Shown here: in pieces, positions 1 through 9,012 of the stretch
Position numbering within the stretch: the stretch's first letter is position 1
Layout of the letters: the number at the start of each line of letters is the position of its first letter
Source: GCA-2699365 sp036160955
GTDB taxonomy: Bacteria > Verrucomicrobiota > Verrucomicrobiia > Opitutales > Coraliomargaritaceae
DNA: 20,091 nt
Assembly (NCBI GenBank): GCA_036160955.1
Contig: JAYYDJ010000023.1
Location: forward strand, 1 to 20,091
Reading direction: 5' to 3'
Made by a program: the position numbers and the translations under genes
The notes under the pieces: model-generated
Seen by the model: only the letters and a program-made list of their open reading frames with translations
The model's database searches: none
What the model was told of the DNA's origin: nothing

Positions 1-264
1 GCGGAGTTAATCGGCAGAGACGACATAGGGCGAATTGCTATAGGATTTTGTGGAGACTGCGCCCTTTTTCCAGTTGAAGATCTTTACTCCAGTGGTTGTG
101 AAAACGCTGTAGACGCTCTACTATTATGTCATCCTAGGCAAGTAACCGATAGTATAGTTGGTGGAACATTACAAATTAGAGATGGAAATCTGCTTCCTAT
201 AGATCTAGGCGAACATATGTACCGCCATCAGCGGCGCGCCAATGAATTGCACCAGCTTAACTAG
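1..264 (+). CDS. Amidohydrolase C-terminus, 8-oxoguanine deaminase-like (5'-partial)
   Basis: The first reading frame is open from base 1 to a TAG at 262-264 and gives 87 C-terminal residues; the start lies outside the window. The fragment begins with a G-R-D-D-I-G-R-I-A-x-G motif, then C-A-L-F, L-Y-S-S-G and a late I-V-G-G-T-L-Q-I-R-D-G stretch. That order (GRDDIG, ADLALFDL-like strand, RFSG-like motif, V-x-G-x-x-V-x-D-G strand, arginine-rich last helix) is what I know from the C-terminal composite domain of 8-oxoguanine deaminases in the TRZ/ATZ amidohydrolase group. Those enzymes hydrolyse 8-oxoguanine to urate and ammonia in purine salvage or detoxification. The metal-binding catalytic barrel is outside the window, so substrate is inferred only; a guanine deaminase or another chlorohydrolase-like enzyme is the main alternative. 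Confidence 0.72.
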   Translation, partial: AELIGRDDIGRIAIGFCGDCALFPVEDLYSSGCENAVDALLLCHPRQVTDSIVGGTLQIRDGNLLPIDLGEHMYRHQRRANELHQLN

Positions 265-327
265 AAAGTTATGATAACTCGTAGAGTTTACTAGTAGTTG
301 GTGTACCTTTGCAGCGATAACGAGTGC

Positions 328-603
328 TTAATCACCAAATACGATTAAAGCCACAGCACTTTCGTAAGCCATCCACCCTATAATCCCCAGAATACAGAAT
401 AGAACTAGGCTTTGTATGTGAGAACGATTTATGCGAGGTAATCTTGATTTTTTTAACCTGCTTCCTCTAACAGAGGTTTGTGTTAGATAGTTGACCAAAT
501 TTTGTTGTGGCGCGTGCAATTGACCGCGACGAATAAACGGCAATCGAAATATCTTGGATTGTTTTTTTAGACCGTTAAGCCAGCGGTTAAAAAATTGAAT
601 CAT
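328..603 (-). CDS. Small predicted single-pass membrane protein, unknown function
   Basis: A 91-residue frame on the minus strand, ATG at 601-603, located between two plus-strand genes. The first 60 residues are very basic (K/R clusters at about 11-26 and 47-60). One hydrophobic segment at about 66-88 (L-V-L-F-C-I-L-G-I-I-G-W-M) could span the membrane, followed by a very short tail ending in F-G-D. This would place the basic part in the cytoplasm. I recognise no family. No Shine-Dalgarno sequence precedes the start, but that holds for nearly all genes here. Support is the open frame, the coherent membrane segment and the lack of any competing gene; a chance frame cannot be excluded. Confidence 0.45.
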   Translation of the reverse strand: MIQFFNRWLNGLKKQSKIFRLPFIRRGQLHAPQQNLVNYLTQTSVRGSRLKKSRLPRINRSHIQSLVLFCILGIIGWMAYESAVALIVFGD

Positions 604-708
604 TCAGTTATAAGCAAACAATGCGGCATAGTAGTTAATATTGTCTTTTCTAGTTTATGACAACAATCTCTACAATACTCGAGCTAATTCGTAAAAAATA
701 CTAAAATA

Positions 709-1485
709 GTGAAAACTACAACGCAGACATTATTAAGCTTAAAAGGAGAGCGCCCGATCGTTGCTGTAACAGCTTACGATGCTGTCGTGGCACACTTTGC
801 TGATGCAGCTAAAATTGATTTAATTTTAGTTGGTGATTCAGTGGGTACGACTCAACTAGGATTCACGACTACGGTGCCGGTAACTATCGATATGATGCTA
901 CACCACACGGCTGCTGTTACCAGGGTTCGGCCCAATGCGTTAGTGGTTGCCGATATTCCTTTCTCAGTCGCACATGATGACTTTAGTAAACTTTTAAATG
1001 CGTGTCGCCGATTGATGCAAGAGGCTGGAGCGGAGGCAGTTAAAATTGAAGGCGGAGCAAGTCTAGCACCTGCGATAGAGAGACTGGTTACTGCAGGAGT
1101 TCCTGTATTAGGTCATATCGGACTACTGCCGCAGCAGTATCATAAGCTCGGAGGCTATCGTAAGTTTGGAGTGACTGATTGCGAAAAATCTGAACTTATT
1201 GAGGATGCGCTCGCTCTGGAGGCAGCTGGTTGTTTTTCGATCGTGTGTGAATTAATTGATTCTGCTTGTGCTGCTGCCATACGAGATGCTGTAAAATGTC
1301 CGATCATAGGAATCGGAAGTGGTTCCCAATGCGATGGGCAAATCTTAGTTTCCAATGATTTGCTTGGGCTTAATCCGGGAAACGTGCCAAGTTTTGTGAA
1401 GCAGTATGCACAGTTAGGTAAAGACACACGCACAGCATTTGCTAGTTATGCGAAAGATGTTCTAGATGGAAAGTTCCCCGTATGA
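709..1485 (+). CDS. panB: 3-methyl-2-oxobutanoate hydroxymethyltransferase (PanB)
   Basis: 258 residues, close to the usual 260-280. PanB transfers a hydroxymethyl group from 5,10-methylenetetrahydrofolate to 2-oxoisovalerate, giving ketopantoate for pantothenate and coenzyme A synthesis, in the cytoplasm. Visible motifs are V-T-A-Y-D (20-24), V-G-D-S-V-G (41-46, with the magnesium-ligand Asp), a second metal-ligand region A-D-I-P-F (81-85), K-I-E-G-G (112-116), G-H-I-G-L (135-139) and the proposed catalytic Glu181 in the strand V-C-E-L. The C-terminal G-I-G-S-G-x-x-C-D-G-Q motif (201-211) is also typical. The start is a GTG at 709; the protein begins directly with the usual M-K-T-T-T-x-x-L-L-x-L-K. 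Its stop overlaps the start of gpsA by 4 bp (ATGA), so the two genes are probably co-transcribed although they serve different pathways. Confidence 0.96.
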   Translation: MKTTTQTLLSLKGERPIVAVTAYDAVVAHFADAAKIDLILVGDSVGTTQLGFTTTVPVTIDMMLHHTAAVTRVRPNALVVADIPFSVAHDDFSKLLNACRRLMQEAGAEAVKIEGGASLAPAIERLVTAGVPVLGHIGLLPQQYHKLGGYRKFGVTDCEKSELIEDALALEAAGCFSIVCELIDSACAAAIRDAVKCPIIGIGSGSQCDGQILVSNDLLGLNPGNVPSFVKQYAQLGKDTRTAFASYAKDVLDGKFPV

Positions 1486-2480
1486 ATATATGTATTTTAG
1501 GTGCAGGAAGTTGGGGTACCGCCATGGCTCTTCATATGGACCGGTGCGGGCACTCAGTAGCGCTTGTTCCGCGCCGAATTGAGCAAGCTCTTGAAATTGC
1601 TTCTTCTCGCGAGAATGTGGATTATCTGCCAGGTCATTTACTCCCCCATAGTATTCAAATTGGTCATGAATTAGCCCCAGTATTAATGGAAGCCGAAGTT
1701 GTGATTTTAGCCTGTCCATCCAAGGGATTACGGGATCTTTGCTTGCAAGTAGCTGAAAATATAAAGCCAGCTAGGCAACTAAAACTTCTGTTAAGCCTTT
1801 GTAAGGGACTAGAGTTAACTACATTTAAGACACCTAGTGAAATTATTAATGAGGTGCTTCCAGAAATTTTCTGCGGCGCTTTATCTGGGCCTAGTTATGC
1901 AGTAGAAGTCGCACAAGGTCAACCGACTGCAGTCACTTTGGCGCTAAGTGCGGATCTACCAGATGCGGAGCAGTACCAGACCGCATTTAGTAACAAAAAC
2001 GTACGTGCATACCTCTCCAATGATGTAAAAGGCACGGAGCTTGGGGGTTCTTTAAAAAATATTTACGCAATAGCGGCAGGTTTGTGCGATGGCCAGAATT
2101 TAGGGGATAATGCAAAGGCGGCACTTTTGACGCGCTGCATGAAAGAGATGGTGGTTCTTGGGGAGTCTCTCGGCGGTCAAGCCAACACTTTTTATGGACT
2201 GAGTGGATTTGGTGATTTGGTGGCGACTTGTAATGGTGAGTGGAGCCGTAACCGTTCATTTGGTCAAAGGGTCGGGCAGGGAGAATCACCACAAGAGATT
2301 ATTGAGAGTCAAAAGTCTGTGGTGGAAGGATATCGAGCGGCTCGTTGTTTAAGTGAGTTTTGTGAGCAAAACAGTCTAGACGCGCCAATATTAGAGCAAA
2401 TTTTCGCGATTTGTTATGAAGGTAAGGATCCGCAACTAGCGCTACAGAATTTAATGAAGCGCGAACTTAGAAGTGAATAA
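1482..2480 (+). CDS. gpsA: Glycerol-3-phosphate dehydrogenase [NAD(P)+]
   Basis: 332 residues, the normal length. The enzyme reduces dihydroxyacetone phosphate to sn-glycerol-3-phosphate, the backbone precursor of membrane phospholipids. The N-terminal Rossmann motif is G-A-G-S-W-G-T-A (7-14). The C-K-G-L-E motif (K109), G-P-S-Y-A (136-140) and the G-S-L-K-N motif with catalytic Lys192 are all present, followed by the conserved G-L-S-G-F-G-D-L and S-R-N-R-x-F-G stretches. The ATG lies inside the panB stop (ATGA overlap), which suggests translational coupling. A purine-rich GGAAAG sits about 12 bases upstream, one of the few hints of a ribosome-binding site in this window. Nothing about the protein is unusual. 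Confidence 0.97.
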   Translation: MNICILGAGSWGTAMALHMDRCGHSVALVPRRIEQALEIASSRENVDYLPGHLLPHSIQIGHELAPVLMEAEVVILACPSKGLRDLCLQVAENIKPARQLKLLLSLCKGLELTTFKTPSEIINEVLPEIFCGALSGPSYAVEVAQGQPTAVTLALSADLPDAEQYQTAFSNKNVRAYLSNDVKGTELGGSLKNIYAIAAGLCDGQNLGDNAKAALLTRCMKEMVVLGESLGGQANTFYGLSGFGDLVATCNGEWSRNRSFGQRVGQGESPQEIIESQKSVVEGYRAARCLSEFCEQNSLDAPILEQIFAICYEGKDPQLALQNLMKRELRSE

Positions 2481-2547
2481 ATTTTTGGGTAAGGTATTCT
2501 AGTTTCCATATTGATATAAAGTATGCGCGTGCGGATGATTTGTGTTT

Positions 2548-3069
2548 ATGGCTAAAAAACTTAGCGAAGTTCGTGAGTCTGCTATTCATGGCAGAGGGCT
2601 TTATGCGACTGCTGACATCGCGGCGGGAGCAGCCATTATTCAATATCTTGGTGAGAAGATAACGAAGGCAGAGTCGAATCGACGAGCGCTTGAATGGGAA
2701 GAAAGGGCACGTAAGTCAGGTGACGGCCTAGTCTATAACTTTGAACTCGATGACGAGTGGGATCTTGATGGTCTTGTGGGGAATAACCCTGCGCGTTACA
2801 TTAACCATTCTTGCGATGGTAATTGTGAAGCAATTAACGATGATAATGAGATATGGATTACTGCAAGGCGCGCTATTAAAAAAGGGGAAGAATTACTTTA
2901 TGATTATGGCTACGATATGGAGCACTTTCTCGATCACCCGTGTAAATGCGGCTCTGATAACTGCATAGGCTATATTGTACGAGAGGAGCAACGACGCAAA
3001 GTTAAGAAATTGCTCAAGCGCAAGAAAAAGAAATCTGCTAAATCGAAACTTAAGAAAAAGAATAAATAA
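2548..3069 (+). CDS. SET-domain protein-lysine methyltransferase with post-SET zinc motif
   Basis: 173 residues from the ATG at 2548; an in-frame GTG at 2542 would add two residues. The frame is one SET domain followed by a lysine-rich tail. Visible motifs are G-R-G-L-Y-A (15-20, SAM-binding N-lobe), R-Y-I-N-H-S-C (83-89, the pseudoknot), E-L-L-Y-D-Y-G-Y (115-122, with the active-site Tyr) and a post-SET C-K-C-x4-C (C132, C134, C139), which together with C89 could bind zinc. The last 25 or so residues are nearly all K/R/S and could bind nucleic acid. SET enzymes transfer methyl groups from SAM to lysine side chains of proteins; the bacterial substrate is unknown. It ends 54 bp before the end of the convergent glyS. 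Confidence 0.9.
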   Translation: MAKKLSEVRESAIHGRGLYATADIAAGAAIIQYLGEKITKAESNRRALEWEERARKSGDGLVYNFELDDEWDLDGLVGNNPARYINHSCDGNCEAINDDNEIWITARRAIKKGEELLYDYGYDMEHFLDHPCKCGSDNCIGYIVREEQRRKVKKLLKRKKKKSAKSKLKKKNK

Positions 3070-3110
3070 AAAAAACAGATTATGATAATAATCTTTAGGG
3101 TATTTTACCC
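3068..3110 (-). terminator. Probable glyS terminator with adjacent second hairpin
   Basis: The gap between the convergent SET gene and glyS holds a 7-bp stem (AGATTAT 3077-3083, loop GATA, ATAATCT 3088-3094) with eight A residues on its left (3068-3075). Read on the minus strand this is a hairpin followed by U8, a plausible intrinsic terminator for glyS. A second hairpin (GGGTA/TACCC, 3098-3110) follows and could help end transcription from the other side. The stems are AT-rich and short, so strength is uncertain. Confidence 0.55.
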
Positions 3111-3123
3111 ATTCTTTATTAGT

Positions 3124-4668
<1,545 letters not shown>

Positions 4669-4756
4669 ATACTACGAAAAGATGCGGGCTGAAGATTTGG
4701 GGTCAAGGGTTGGTTGTACTTGATTGCTGCGTACTTTCATTCAAGTTATGTGATTC

Positions 4757-5431
4757 ATGGCAAATATTAATCCAGAAGAAAGTAGTACAACTTATCAGTT
4801 GGGGGGCATCCGATTGCTCATTCTGCGTCCTCTTGCTTGGGTATTGAGACTGTGGTCGGGTTCCCTGCGCTTTCGAATTACTAGCCAAGTACAGGAATTT
4901 TTGGATGCTACGCACAAACCATCGATTATTCTACTTTGGCATAACCGATTATTTGCAGTTCCTGCTTTTTATCGTCGTTATTTTTCGAAGCGTAACTTGG
5001 CAGTTCTAATTAGCACTAGTAAAGACGGTGCTTGGTTAACCGCTTTTTTAGGACTTATTGGGATGAAACCAATACGCGGGTCACGTTATCGCCGTGCTGC
5101 CCAGTCAGTGCGAGACTTGATAAGCGCGGTGGATTCTGGATATGACATTGGAATTACGCCAGATGGTTCACGTGGACCGATGTACGACATGAAGCCAGGC
5201 GCAGTATCTGTTGCGGCAAAATCAGGAGCACCGATTGTTTTATTAGCCTTCAATTATAGCCGCGCTATTCGTCTGAATAATTGGGACCGGTTTTATTTAC
5301 CGATGCCTTTTTCAAAGGTTGAAGTCTGTGTGGATAGAGTAGGAGACTTAGAGGATTCGCTGCTCGCTAATACAGAGCAGGCAACAAGTCACTTAAAAGA
5401 GCGGATGCAGCAAATTTCTAAGGACTTTTAG
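4757..5431 (+). CDS. DUF374-type lysophospholipid acyltransferase-family protein
   Basis: 224 residues. The sequence has the DUF374 pattern of the LPLAT superfamily: L-L-W-H-N-R-L-F (59-66, His62 as likely catalytic residue), I-S-T-S-K-D-G (85-91), R-G-S-R-Y-R-R-A (107-114) and T-P-D-G-S-R-G-P (134-141). Members of this group sit near lipid A/Kdo genes in many Gram-negatives and are thought to acylate envelope lipids; the exact acceptor is unknown. The hydrophobic N-terminal part (18-34) could associate with the inner membrane. The ATG at 4757 follows the sequence TGTGATTC with no Shine-Dalgarno. It is transcribed divergently from glyS and followed by a 301-bp gap before the two-component genes. 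Confidence 0.88.
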   Translation: MANINPEESSTTYQLGGIRLLILRPLAWVLRLWSGSLRFRITSQVQEFLDATHKPSIILLWHNRLFAVPAFYRRYFSKRNLAVLISTSKDGAWLTAFLGLIGMKPIRGSRYRRAAQSVRDLISAVDSGYDIGITPDGSRGPMYDMKPGAVSVAAKSGAPIVLLAFNYSRAIRLNNWDRFYLPMPFSKVEVCVDRVGDLEDSLLANTEQATSHLKERMQQISKDF

Positions 5432-5732
5432 TGTAATCGTTTAGAGTTATCGCCCCATCAATAGACACAGGGATTAGTCATGATTTTCTAGTAACAGGTA
5501 AATCACTTTTTTAACGGTATGCTAAGGTTGTTATTATATGATATTTACAGATCAAAGCTATCAACTTATACGGATTGCTGTGGTAAAACCGATACCGTCG
5601 CACTGGATTACTTAGCTTTACCTATTGTCGTAACAAAAAAGTACTATTAACTTATCTGTAACGTAAAAGCCATAGAATCGTAATAATGGTTTTATACTTT
5701 ATCTTTTCTGACTTTGCGTGGATATTAAAATC
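5432..5732. other. Intergenic region upstream of phoB-like gene
   Basis: An AT-rich gap of 301 bp between the acyltransferase and the response regulator. I see no convincing ORF or RNA gene and no strong hairpin at the end of the acyltransferase gene. The last 90 bp carry the Pho-box-like heptamers and a -10 candidate described separately. Confidence 0.6.
5645..5698 (+). promoter_or_regulatory. Candidate Pho box and promoter of the phoB-like gene
   Basis: Two heptamers lie 11 bp apart, TATTAAC (5645-5651) and CTGTAAC (5656-5662). A third unit in the same phase, AAGCCAT (5667-5673), is poor. A -10 candidate TATACT lies at 5693-5698, 19 bp after the third unit, which would overlap the -35 position as in PhoB-activated promoters. 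The arrangement suggests autoregulation of the two-component genes. Two good units could occur by chance in AT-rich DNA. Confidence 0.42.
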
Positions 5733-6434
5733 ATGAAAAAGAATGAGGGCCCACAGATTCTTGTCATAGATGACGAACCTGACGTTACCGATTTACTTAA
5801 ATATTCACTCGAATTAAAAGGATACAACGTTCATGCGTTAAACAATCCAATAGAATTTGTCTCTAAAGTTAGGGATCTTTCACCAAATTTAATAATCTTA
5901 GATATAATGATGCCAGAGTTAGATGGTATGCAGTTGTGCCAGATTATACGAAGCGATCCTATAATAAAATCAACTCCGATTATATTTCTGAGTGCGAGAA
6001 GTGAAGTTGAGGATCGAGTTAAAGGTTTAGAACATGGTGCAGACGACTATTTAACGAAACCTTTTAGTACAGAAGAATTATTATTAAGAGTAGAAGGGTT
6101 ATTGCGACGAACAAAATTAATAAAGGCAGAAACAAGCAATTCACGCATTCAAATTGCTGGTGTTATTATTGACGACGCCCTCCACGAATTAACGGTCGAT
6201 GGTAATCATATCCCAGTCACGGCGACTGAATTTCGGCTATTAAAATTACTGATGGAACGAAAAGGACGGGTTCAATCACGAGAGCGTCTGCTGGCAAGTG
6301 TTTGGAACTACGACTCTAATATCGAGACCCGTACTGTAGATACTCATATTCGCCGATTGAGAGAAAAACTGGGACCTTATCATCATTTGATTGAGACTGT
6401 GCGTGGAGTAGGCTATAGGGCAACCAGAACTTAA
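5733..6434 (+). CDS. phoB: PhoB-like response regulator (OmpR/PhoB family)
   Basis: 233 residues from the ATG at 5733; an upstream in-frame GTG at 5718 would add five residues, but the ATG places the receiver domain at the usual distance. The receiver domain (about 8-125) has the acidic pair D13/D14, phospho-acceptor Asp57 in the strand L-I-I-L-D, the switch Ser87 and Lys109 in L-T-K-P-F. The C-terminal winged helix (about 138-231) has T-A-T-E-F-R-L-L and the recognition-helix region T-V-D-T-H-I-R-R-L-R-E-K-L ending in V-R-G-V-G-Y-R. Phosphorylated PhoB-type regulators bind tandem 7-bp repeats with 11-bp period. The stop overlaps the kinase start by one base (TAATG). Assignment as PhoB rather than another OmpR-family member rests on overall pattern, the kinase type and Pho-box-like sites nearby. 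Confidence 0.85.
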   Translation: MKKNEGPQILVIDDEPDVTDLLKYSLELKGYNVHALNNPIEFVSKVRDLSPNLIILDIMMPELDGMQLCQIIRSDPIIKSTPIIFLSARSEVEDRVKGLEHGADDYLTKPFSTEELLLRVEGLLRRTKLIKAETSNSRIQIAGVIIDDALHELTVDGNHIPVTATEFRLLKLLMERKGRVQSRERLLASVWNYDSNIETRTVDTHIRRLREKLGPYHHLIETVRGVGYRATRT

Positions 6435-7711
6435 TGAACTGGTTTGTTTCTATAGTACTTTTAGCGGTTTCGATAGCACTCTTTTGCAAACTCGCCAGAT
6501 TACGTGCATTACTGCGAGATATTGAGGTAGCCATTAGTGACAATCGTCGATTGCAGCCTCAATTATCTAAAAAAACCCTAGAACGATTAGGTGCAGTCAA
6601 AGTCATTGATTCATTAAATGCCCTAATTAATTCGCGTGCAAGTATAGGAGCTAGAAAAATGACGCGTTCAAATCGAGCCGAAGCCTTGCTGGGTGCAGTA
6701 CAAGAAGCAATTATTGTTTTTAATGCAGAAAAAATTATTGAATATGCAAATTCTGCAGCTAAAGACTTGCTTCGCGAAGGCAAAAGACTGAAAGGGCTGC
6801 ACCTAAATAAAATTTTACAATCGGTGCCCCTGTTAGAATATTTGAAAGCTATTGATAAAGATGAGCTTGTAGAGCCGCGTCAGATCGAAATTAAAAGGGG
6901 CCAGGAAACTCTTTGGCTAGAAGTTACTTCAGCTAAGGTAAAAGCAAGCAAACCCAAGATGAAGCTTTCAACGCTACTTATCCTTTATGATATAAGTAAG
7001 CTAAAGAAACTTGAAGTAACACGACGCGAATTCGTGGCCAATGTTTCACATGAACTAAAAACGCCATTAACTATTATCAAGGGATTTGCAGAGGCTTTAA
7101 ATAATAATAGTTCTGCAATTAAGTCTTCTGATCGTGATAAGTTCGCAAAAAAAATATATAATAACGCTGAACGATTACATCTGTTAGTCGAAGATCTTTT
7201 AACACTTGCTCGTTTGGAATCACACTCAGAATCTATCGATCGATCATATCAACCATTAGTACCGTTATTTGAAGAGGTAGTTGAGGGATACATAGCACGC
7301 CTAAATCCAGAAAAACAAGTAATGCTATTGGATGTAGATCAAGCAATCGGAGATGTATATTTTGATCGTTTTCGCATTCAGCAGGTTTTGGATAATATTA
7401 TAGAGAATGTTTTCCGTTATGCCCCGGCATTTTCTAAGATGGAGTTGAAAGCGAGGTTAAAGGATGATGATTCGACTGTTGAATGTATTGTTACAGATGA
7501 CGGACCAGGTATTGCAGAGAAAGATTTACAACAAATTTTCGAGCGGTTTCACCGAGTTGACGTAGGGCGCTCCCGCGAAAGAGGTGGTACGGGCCTTGGG
7601 TTAAGTATTGTGAAACATATCATTCAGCAGCATGGCGGTAACGTTTTTGCTAGGAGCAAAATAGGAGAAGGTACTAGTATACATTTTAACCTTCCAGTAG
7701 AAAAGACATGA
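6434..7711 (+). CDS. phoR: PhoR-like sensor histidine kinase
   Basis: 425 residues. Order of parts: one hydrophobic segment (3-20), a basic linker, a PAS-like domain (about 84-190), a dimerisation/phospho-acceptor helix with V-S-H-E-L-K-T-P-L (His206) and an ATPase domain with N box I-E-N-V-F-R-Y-A (Asn325), G1 box D-D-G-P-G-I (355-360), F box F-E-R-F-H-R (369-374) and G2 box G-G-T-G-L-G-L (384-390). No periplasmic sensor domain is present, which fits PhoR kinases that sense phosphate through the uptake system and not by direct ligand binding. The partner is the regulator just upstream (1-bp overlap). The PhoR name is inferred from architecture and gene order; no pstSCAB or phoU is in the window. 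Confidence 0.85.
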   Translation: MNWFVSIVLLAVSIALFCKLARLRALLRDIEVAISDNRRLQPQLSKKTLERLGAVKVIDSLNALINSRASIGARKMTRSNRAEALLGAVQEAIIVFNAEKIIEYANSAAKDLLREGKRLKGLHLNKILQSVPLLEYLKAIDKDELVEPRQIEIKRGQETLWLEVTSAKVKASKPKMKLSTLLILYDISKLKKLEVTRREFVANVSHELKTPLTIIKGFAEALNNNSSAIKSSDRDKFAKKIYNNAERLHLLVEDLLTLARLESHSESIDRSYQPLVPLFEEVVEGYIARLNPEKQVMLLDVDQAIGDVYFDRFRIQQVLDNIIENVFRYAPAFSKMELKARLKDDDSTVECIVTDDGPGIAEKDLQQIFERFHRVDVGRSRERGGTGLGLSIVKHIIQQHGGNVFARSKIGEGTSIHFNLPVEKT

Positions 7712-7819
7712 TTTTGGATATACCAAGAGATCATTTATTTACAGGTGTTTATGCTCTGTGTTAATTACCAGATTCAAATATTTAGTACTTGGTGGTTCAA
7801 TAATAAGCCATCGTACAAA

Positions 7820-8659
7820 ATGATTCGATATGGACTTTTCCTTGCAGTTTTTTTGGGCAATACAAGCTTTGCTAAAGAAGAAGCGTTAAACACTCTCGAA
7901 CAACTTTCTTCCCTTCAAGGCGCAAAAATTGAATTTGAGCTGGAGCAACTTCCCTCTGGGCTTTGGCCGACTTTCATACAATTGCAGGATTCACATAGCC
8001 TCGCTAAAAAAGTAGGTACTCGAGGAACTCTCCTTAGAATTGAGAGCGATCAACTATTGGTTGATTTTGGTCGTCATGGCATAATCAAAGTCGATCCGCA
8101 CCAAACGAATTTCTTTGATGAGTTAATGGCGCACATCAAAAATCAAAAGGTCAAAGAATTCCCAAATCTTGCCTTACAGATCGGAAATAAACTGATGCGA
8201 TTTGACCAAGGGGAAGAATCTGGAGCGATCCGTTTTGAGAAAATTGAAACAAAATTACTTTACATTTTACTTTATCTAGACCGGTACAGCCCCGATCAAG
8301 CGCAGGACCTGCTGGATTTCGGAATGGTCTACTCGCGCCTAGAGAAATGCTACCCTAATCTTATCGTTATTTTAATGCCAAATGATCGAACTTACTATGA
8401 CTTTGGCGCTACAACCAGTTATTCCGTGCCCATGATAGCCCCTCACATGCGCAGGGGCTACATTGATAGCTTAGCTCATAATATAGTGACTTATCCGACT
8501 TTGGTTGCTTGCGATGCCAATGGAAAGATTATAGCACGCTCAGATTCGACTATGACTTTGAAAAATCTTCCAAGTGCGCTTGAGTCTCTGCTACAACTAA
8601 TAGGTATCGATTGGATCAGTGCAGTAGGAAAGACCAATAAGAAGGTCGAAGATAAATAA
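7820..8659 (+). CDS. Exported thioredoxin-fold protein lacking CxxC
   Basis: 279 residues from the ATG at 7820, which gives a clean signal peptide (F-L-A-V-F-L-G-N-T-S-F-A, cleavage near residue 18). An upstream in-frame ATG at 7745 would add 25 residues that spoil it. Residues about 65-95 form alternating hydrophobic strands (V-G-T-R-G-T-L-L-R-I) like a small SH3-type barrel. Residues about 145-262 follow the thioredoxin plan: strand L-L-Y-I-L-L-Y-L, helix, strand L-I-V-I-L-M, then the cis-proline strand T-Y-P-T-L-V-A (Pro226) and C-D-A-N-G-K-I-I. The place of the redox motif reads D-R-Y-S-P-D-Q, so no dithiol is present; the two cysteines (177, 231) are elsewhere. A periplasmic binding or scaffold role is possible. 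It follows the kinase by 108 bp and may belong to its operon. Confidence 0.68.
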   Translation: MIRYGLFLAVFLGNTSFAKEEALNTLEQLSSLQGAKIEFELEQLPSGLWPTFIQLQDSHSLAKKVGTRGTLLRIESDQLLVDFGRHGIIKVDPHQTNFFDELMAHIKNQKVKEFPNLALQIGNKLMRFDQGEESGAIRFEKIETKLLYILLYLDRYSPDQAQDLLDFGMVYSRLEKCYPNLIVILMPNDRTYYDFGATTSYSVPMIAPHMRRGYIDSLAHNIVTYPTLVACDANGKIIARSDSTMTLKNLPSALESLLQLIGIDWISAVGKTNKKVEDK

Positions 8660-8731
8660 AACCACGCACACGGTGTTCGGAAAATGGTACTATTACTGTC
8701 TCCACAGATAAAGAAAACAAACTCATTTATT

Positions 8732-8764
8732 TTAATATGGTGCCTTAGTAAGGCACCATATTAA
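8732..8764. terminator. Perfect 15-bp hairpin, possible transcription or mRNA end
   Basis: The left arm is TTAATATGGTGCCTT (8732-8746), the loop AGT and the right arm AAGGCACCATATTAA (8750-8764), with no mismatch. It lies 73 bp after the thioredoxin-fold gene. No T tract follows on the plus strand, so it may be a non-canonical terminator, a 3'-end stabiliser, or a palindromic operator. Confidence 0.5.
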
Positions 8765-8950
8765 CAGCACATTTGGATTCATTGAACCATAGTTTTTTGC
8801 ATATAAAATGCGGTTGGAGATTTTTAGTTCATATCTAGGTGTTTCGGTATAAAGCTTTCAGTGAGTAAGGTTGCTCTGATAATTTGCGCAGTAGTTGTTT
8901 TGAGGAAAATATAGTTGTCAGTCTTGTCTTTACTATAATCTAGCGATCTT

Positions 8951-9012
8951 TGATTACGTTATTGTTACAACATTGTTACAATACTAATACATGATTTAAT
9001 TTGTTTTACAAT
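8951..9012 (+). promoter_or_regulatory. Four-unit Pho-box-like array and promoter of the TonB receptor
   Basis: Four heptamers start exactly 11 bp apart: TGATTAC (8951), TTGTTAC (8962), TTGTTAC (8973) and CTAATAC (8984), separated by 4-bp spacers. This is the geometry of tandem PhoB sites. A -10 candidate TACAAT lies at 9007-9012, 16 bp after the last unit, so that unit takes the -35 place. It is the strongest regulatory signal in the window and sits 60 bp before the receptor start. Confidence 0.62.

Noticed and set aside
264..330. ACTCGT/ACGAGT inverted repeat as terminator
   Set aside because: A 6-bp stem with a loop of more than 30 bases and no T run is not a credible terminator.
1155..1433. 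Minus-strand frame inside panB
   Set aside because: It is a shadow of the clear PanB reading frame, with no family resemblance.
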